From Ochrobactrum teleogrylli (GTDB lineage Bacteria > Pseudomonadota > Alphaproteobacteria > Rhizobiales > Rhizobiaceae): DNA of 64,000 nucleotides. Both the position numbers and the translations under genes were made by a program. This document shows, in pieces, positions 63,216 through 64,000 of this stretch (its first letter is position 1; the number at the start of each line of letters is the position of its first letter). Under the pieces are notes generated by a model that saw nothing but the letters and a program-made list of their open reading frames with translations, was not told where the DNA came from and ran no database searches. The stretch is taken from the NCBI RefSeq assembly GCF_006376685.1, contig NZ_VEWL01000003.1, positions 1 to 64,000 on the forward strand, read 5' to 3'.

Positions 63216-64000
63216 AAAATACTCGGCCTGTGCGGCGTTTTCTCCCAAAGATGTGGTTTGCGCACCAGCTGCCACAGCGCCCGCCAGGCCGAGAGCGAAA
63301 TCAGCACCCAATAAATCGGTATTCCCGGCAGATAGGCATAACCGCCGCGTTCTGTCGGCTCCATGGTTTTTGCGCCGAGCAGATAGAAGCTGAGATAGGC
63401 CAGCAGAATATTCACCACATCCAGTACCAGCAGCCAGAGACTGGCGGGCGTCAGCGGCTGCGCGAGCAGCTTTACGACCAGGACGATCAGCGTCACCAGC
63501 ATGAACGGATGCAGCAGCGCCGAAGCAATAATGCCAAGCGTATAAATCTGGTTGATCGCAAAGCGCCAGCCGCCAAGCTGGTTCAAGGCCGTGTAAGGGT
63601 CGCGGGCATGCACCAGCCATGTCTGTATCCAGCCCTTGATCCAGCGCGTGCGCTGCTTGCGCCAGACGGCATAGTCCTCAGGCGCATCCTCGATGGTGCC
63701 TCGACTGATTATGCCGATACGGTAGCCATAGCGCGCCAGACGAATGCCAAGATCGGCATCTTCGGTCACGTTGAAAGCATCCCAGCCGCCGACCTCTTCG
63801 AGACAGGACCGGCGGAAATGATTGGACGTGCCGCCAAGCGGAATGACCAACCCCCGGCTGGCCAGCCATGGCAGAAGCCCGCGAAACAGCGCCGCATATT
63901 CAAAGGCGAACATGCGCGTCAAAAGATTATGCCGGAAATTGCCGATGATCAGCGGCGCCTGCACGCAGGCAAGCTGCCCGCCGTCGCGCCGGAAAGCCTG
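63158..64000 (-). CDS. Glycosyltransferase family 2, BcsA/CESA-like, 5' end cut by window
   Basis: The visible part (281 codons) runs off the right edge; translation continues past 63964 as [16 protein letters not shown]. Visible motifs are [30 protein letters not shown] (TED) and [15 protein letters not shown] (QxxRW), typical of processive GT2 synthases. Three to four C-terminal membrane helices follow ([20 protein letters not shown]). It overlaps ppk2 tail to tail by 58 nt. It may synthesise or initiate the exopolysaccharide; it is not clearly a cellulose synthase. Confidence 0.85.
   Translation of the reverse strand, partial: QAFRRDGGQLACVQAPLIIGNFRHNLLTRMFAFEYAALFRGLLPWLASRGLVIPLGGTSNHFRRSCLEEVGGWDAFNVTEDADLGIRLARYGYRIGIISRGTIEDAPEDYAVWRKQRTRWIKGWIQTWLVHARDPYTALNQLGGWRFAINQIYTLGIIASALLHPFMLVTLIVLVVKLLAQPLTPASLWLLVLDVVNILLAYLSFYLLGAKTMEPTERGGYAYLPGIPIYWVLISLSAWRALWQLVRKPHLWEKTPHRPSIFYLDAVDCVMNAEPRPIMD

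Overview
The window looks like a chromosomal segment of an alphaproteobacterium of the Rhizobiales, most likely Brucellaceae (Brucella or Ochrobactrum). Supporting signs are a GcrA cell-cycle regulator, a C4-type 5-aminolevulinate synthase, the alphaproteobacterial NAD regulator NadQ, a SAM-II riboswitch in front of metZ, the carboxynorspermidine route to spermidine, a long alphaproteobacterial-type Dcd, and 8-nt repeats that include the AGGGCAGT octamer known from Brucella HOOF-Print loci. The genus call is inference. I saw no rRNA, tRNA, CRISPR array, prophage or insertion sequence, and almost all genes look intact.

Layout. 0.1-2.6 kb: two-gene polyamine operon. 3-5.2 kb: an MFS exporter and a convergent SufR-like regulator that share a 28-nt operator-like site. 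5.3-6.9 kb: sodB and fpr, the latter behind an FNR/FixK box. 6.9-13.0 kb: a leftward cofactor run panC-panB-nadQ-nadA-nadB-nadC, with two NadQ-type palindromes at the nadA promoter. 13.1-17.2 kb: a lipoprotein hydrolase, a ring-cleaving dioxygenase-like protein, and a dioxygenase-carboxylesterase fusion. 17.37-17.50 kb: a predicted sRNA of three hairpins, each with a CUCCUCCC-type loop. 17.6-19.8 kb: lrgAB and a divergent LysR regulator. 20.5-24.6 kb: envelope sugar genes (GT29-like, GT-A, GT25, deacetylase, GT2). 25.0-28.1 kb: hemA (second FNR box), an aminotransferase and mscL. 28.4-32.5 kb: an SLC5-type hybrid histidine kinase facing a LuxR-type response regulator, like CrbS/CrbR. 32.8-40.4 kb: pip, pyrD, a MATE exporter, a CAP-domain protein, a GlxA-type regulator and dcd. 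40.6-42.6 kb: SAM-II riboswitch, metZ and apaG. 42.7-45.9 kb: argD-argF-hslO. 46.6 kb: gcrA. 47.3-64 kb: an exopolysaccharide locus (glycosyltransferases, deacetylase, Wzy-like polymerase or ligase, Wzz/GumC-like protein, Wzx-like flippase, acyltransferase-like proteins, secreted glycosyl hydrolase), interrupted by phoR and ppk2 and running off the right edge.

The polysaccharide genes could form a Wzx/Wzy-type export pathway: glycosyltransferases build a lipid-linked repeat, the flippase moves it across the membrane, the polymerase and chain-length protein extend it, and the deacetylase, acyltransferase-like proteins and hydrolase modify or trim it. Several genes overlap by 1-8 nt, which suggests translational coupling. 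The most interesting non-coding signals are the triple-hairpin sRNA, the shared MFS/regulator operator, the riboswitch followed by a terminator, the octamer array that writes the C-terminus of a glycosyltransferase, and a family of palindromic intergenic repeats with compensatory changes.
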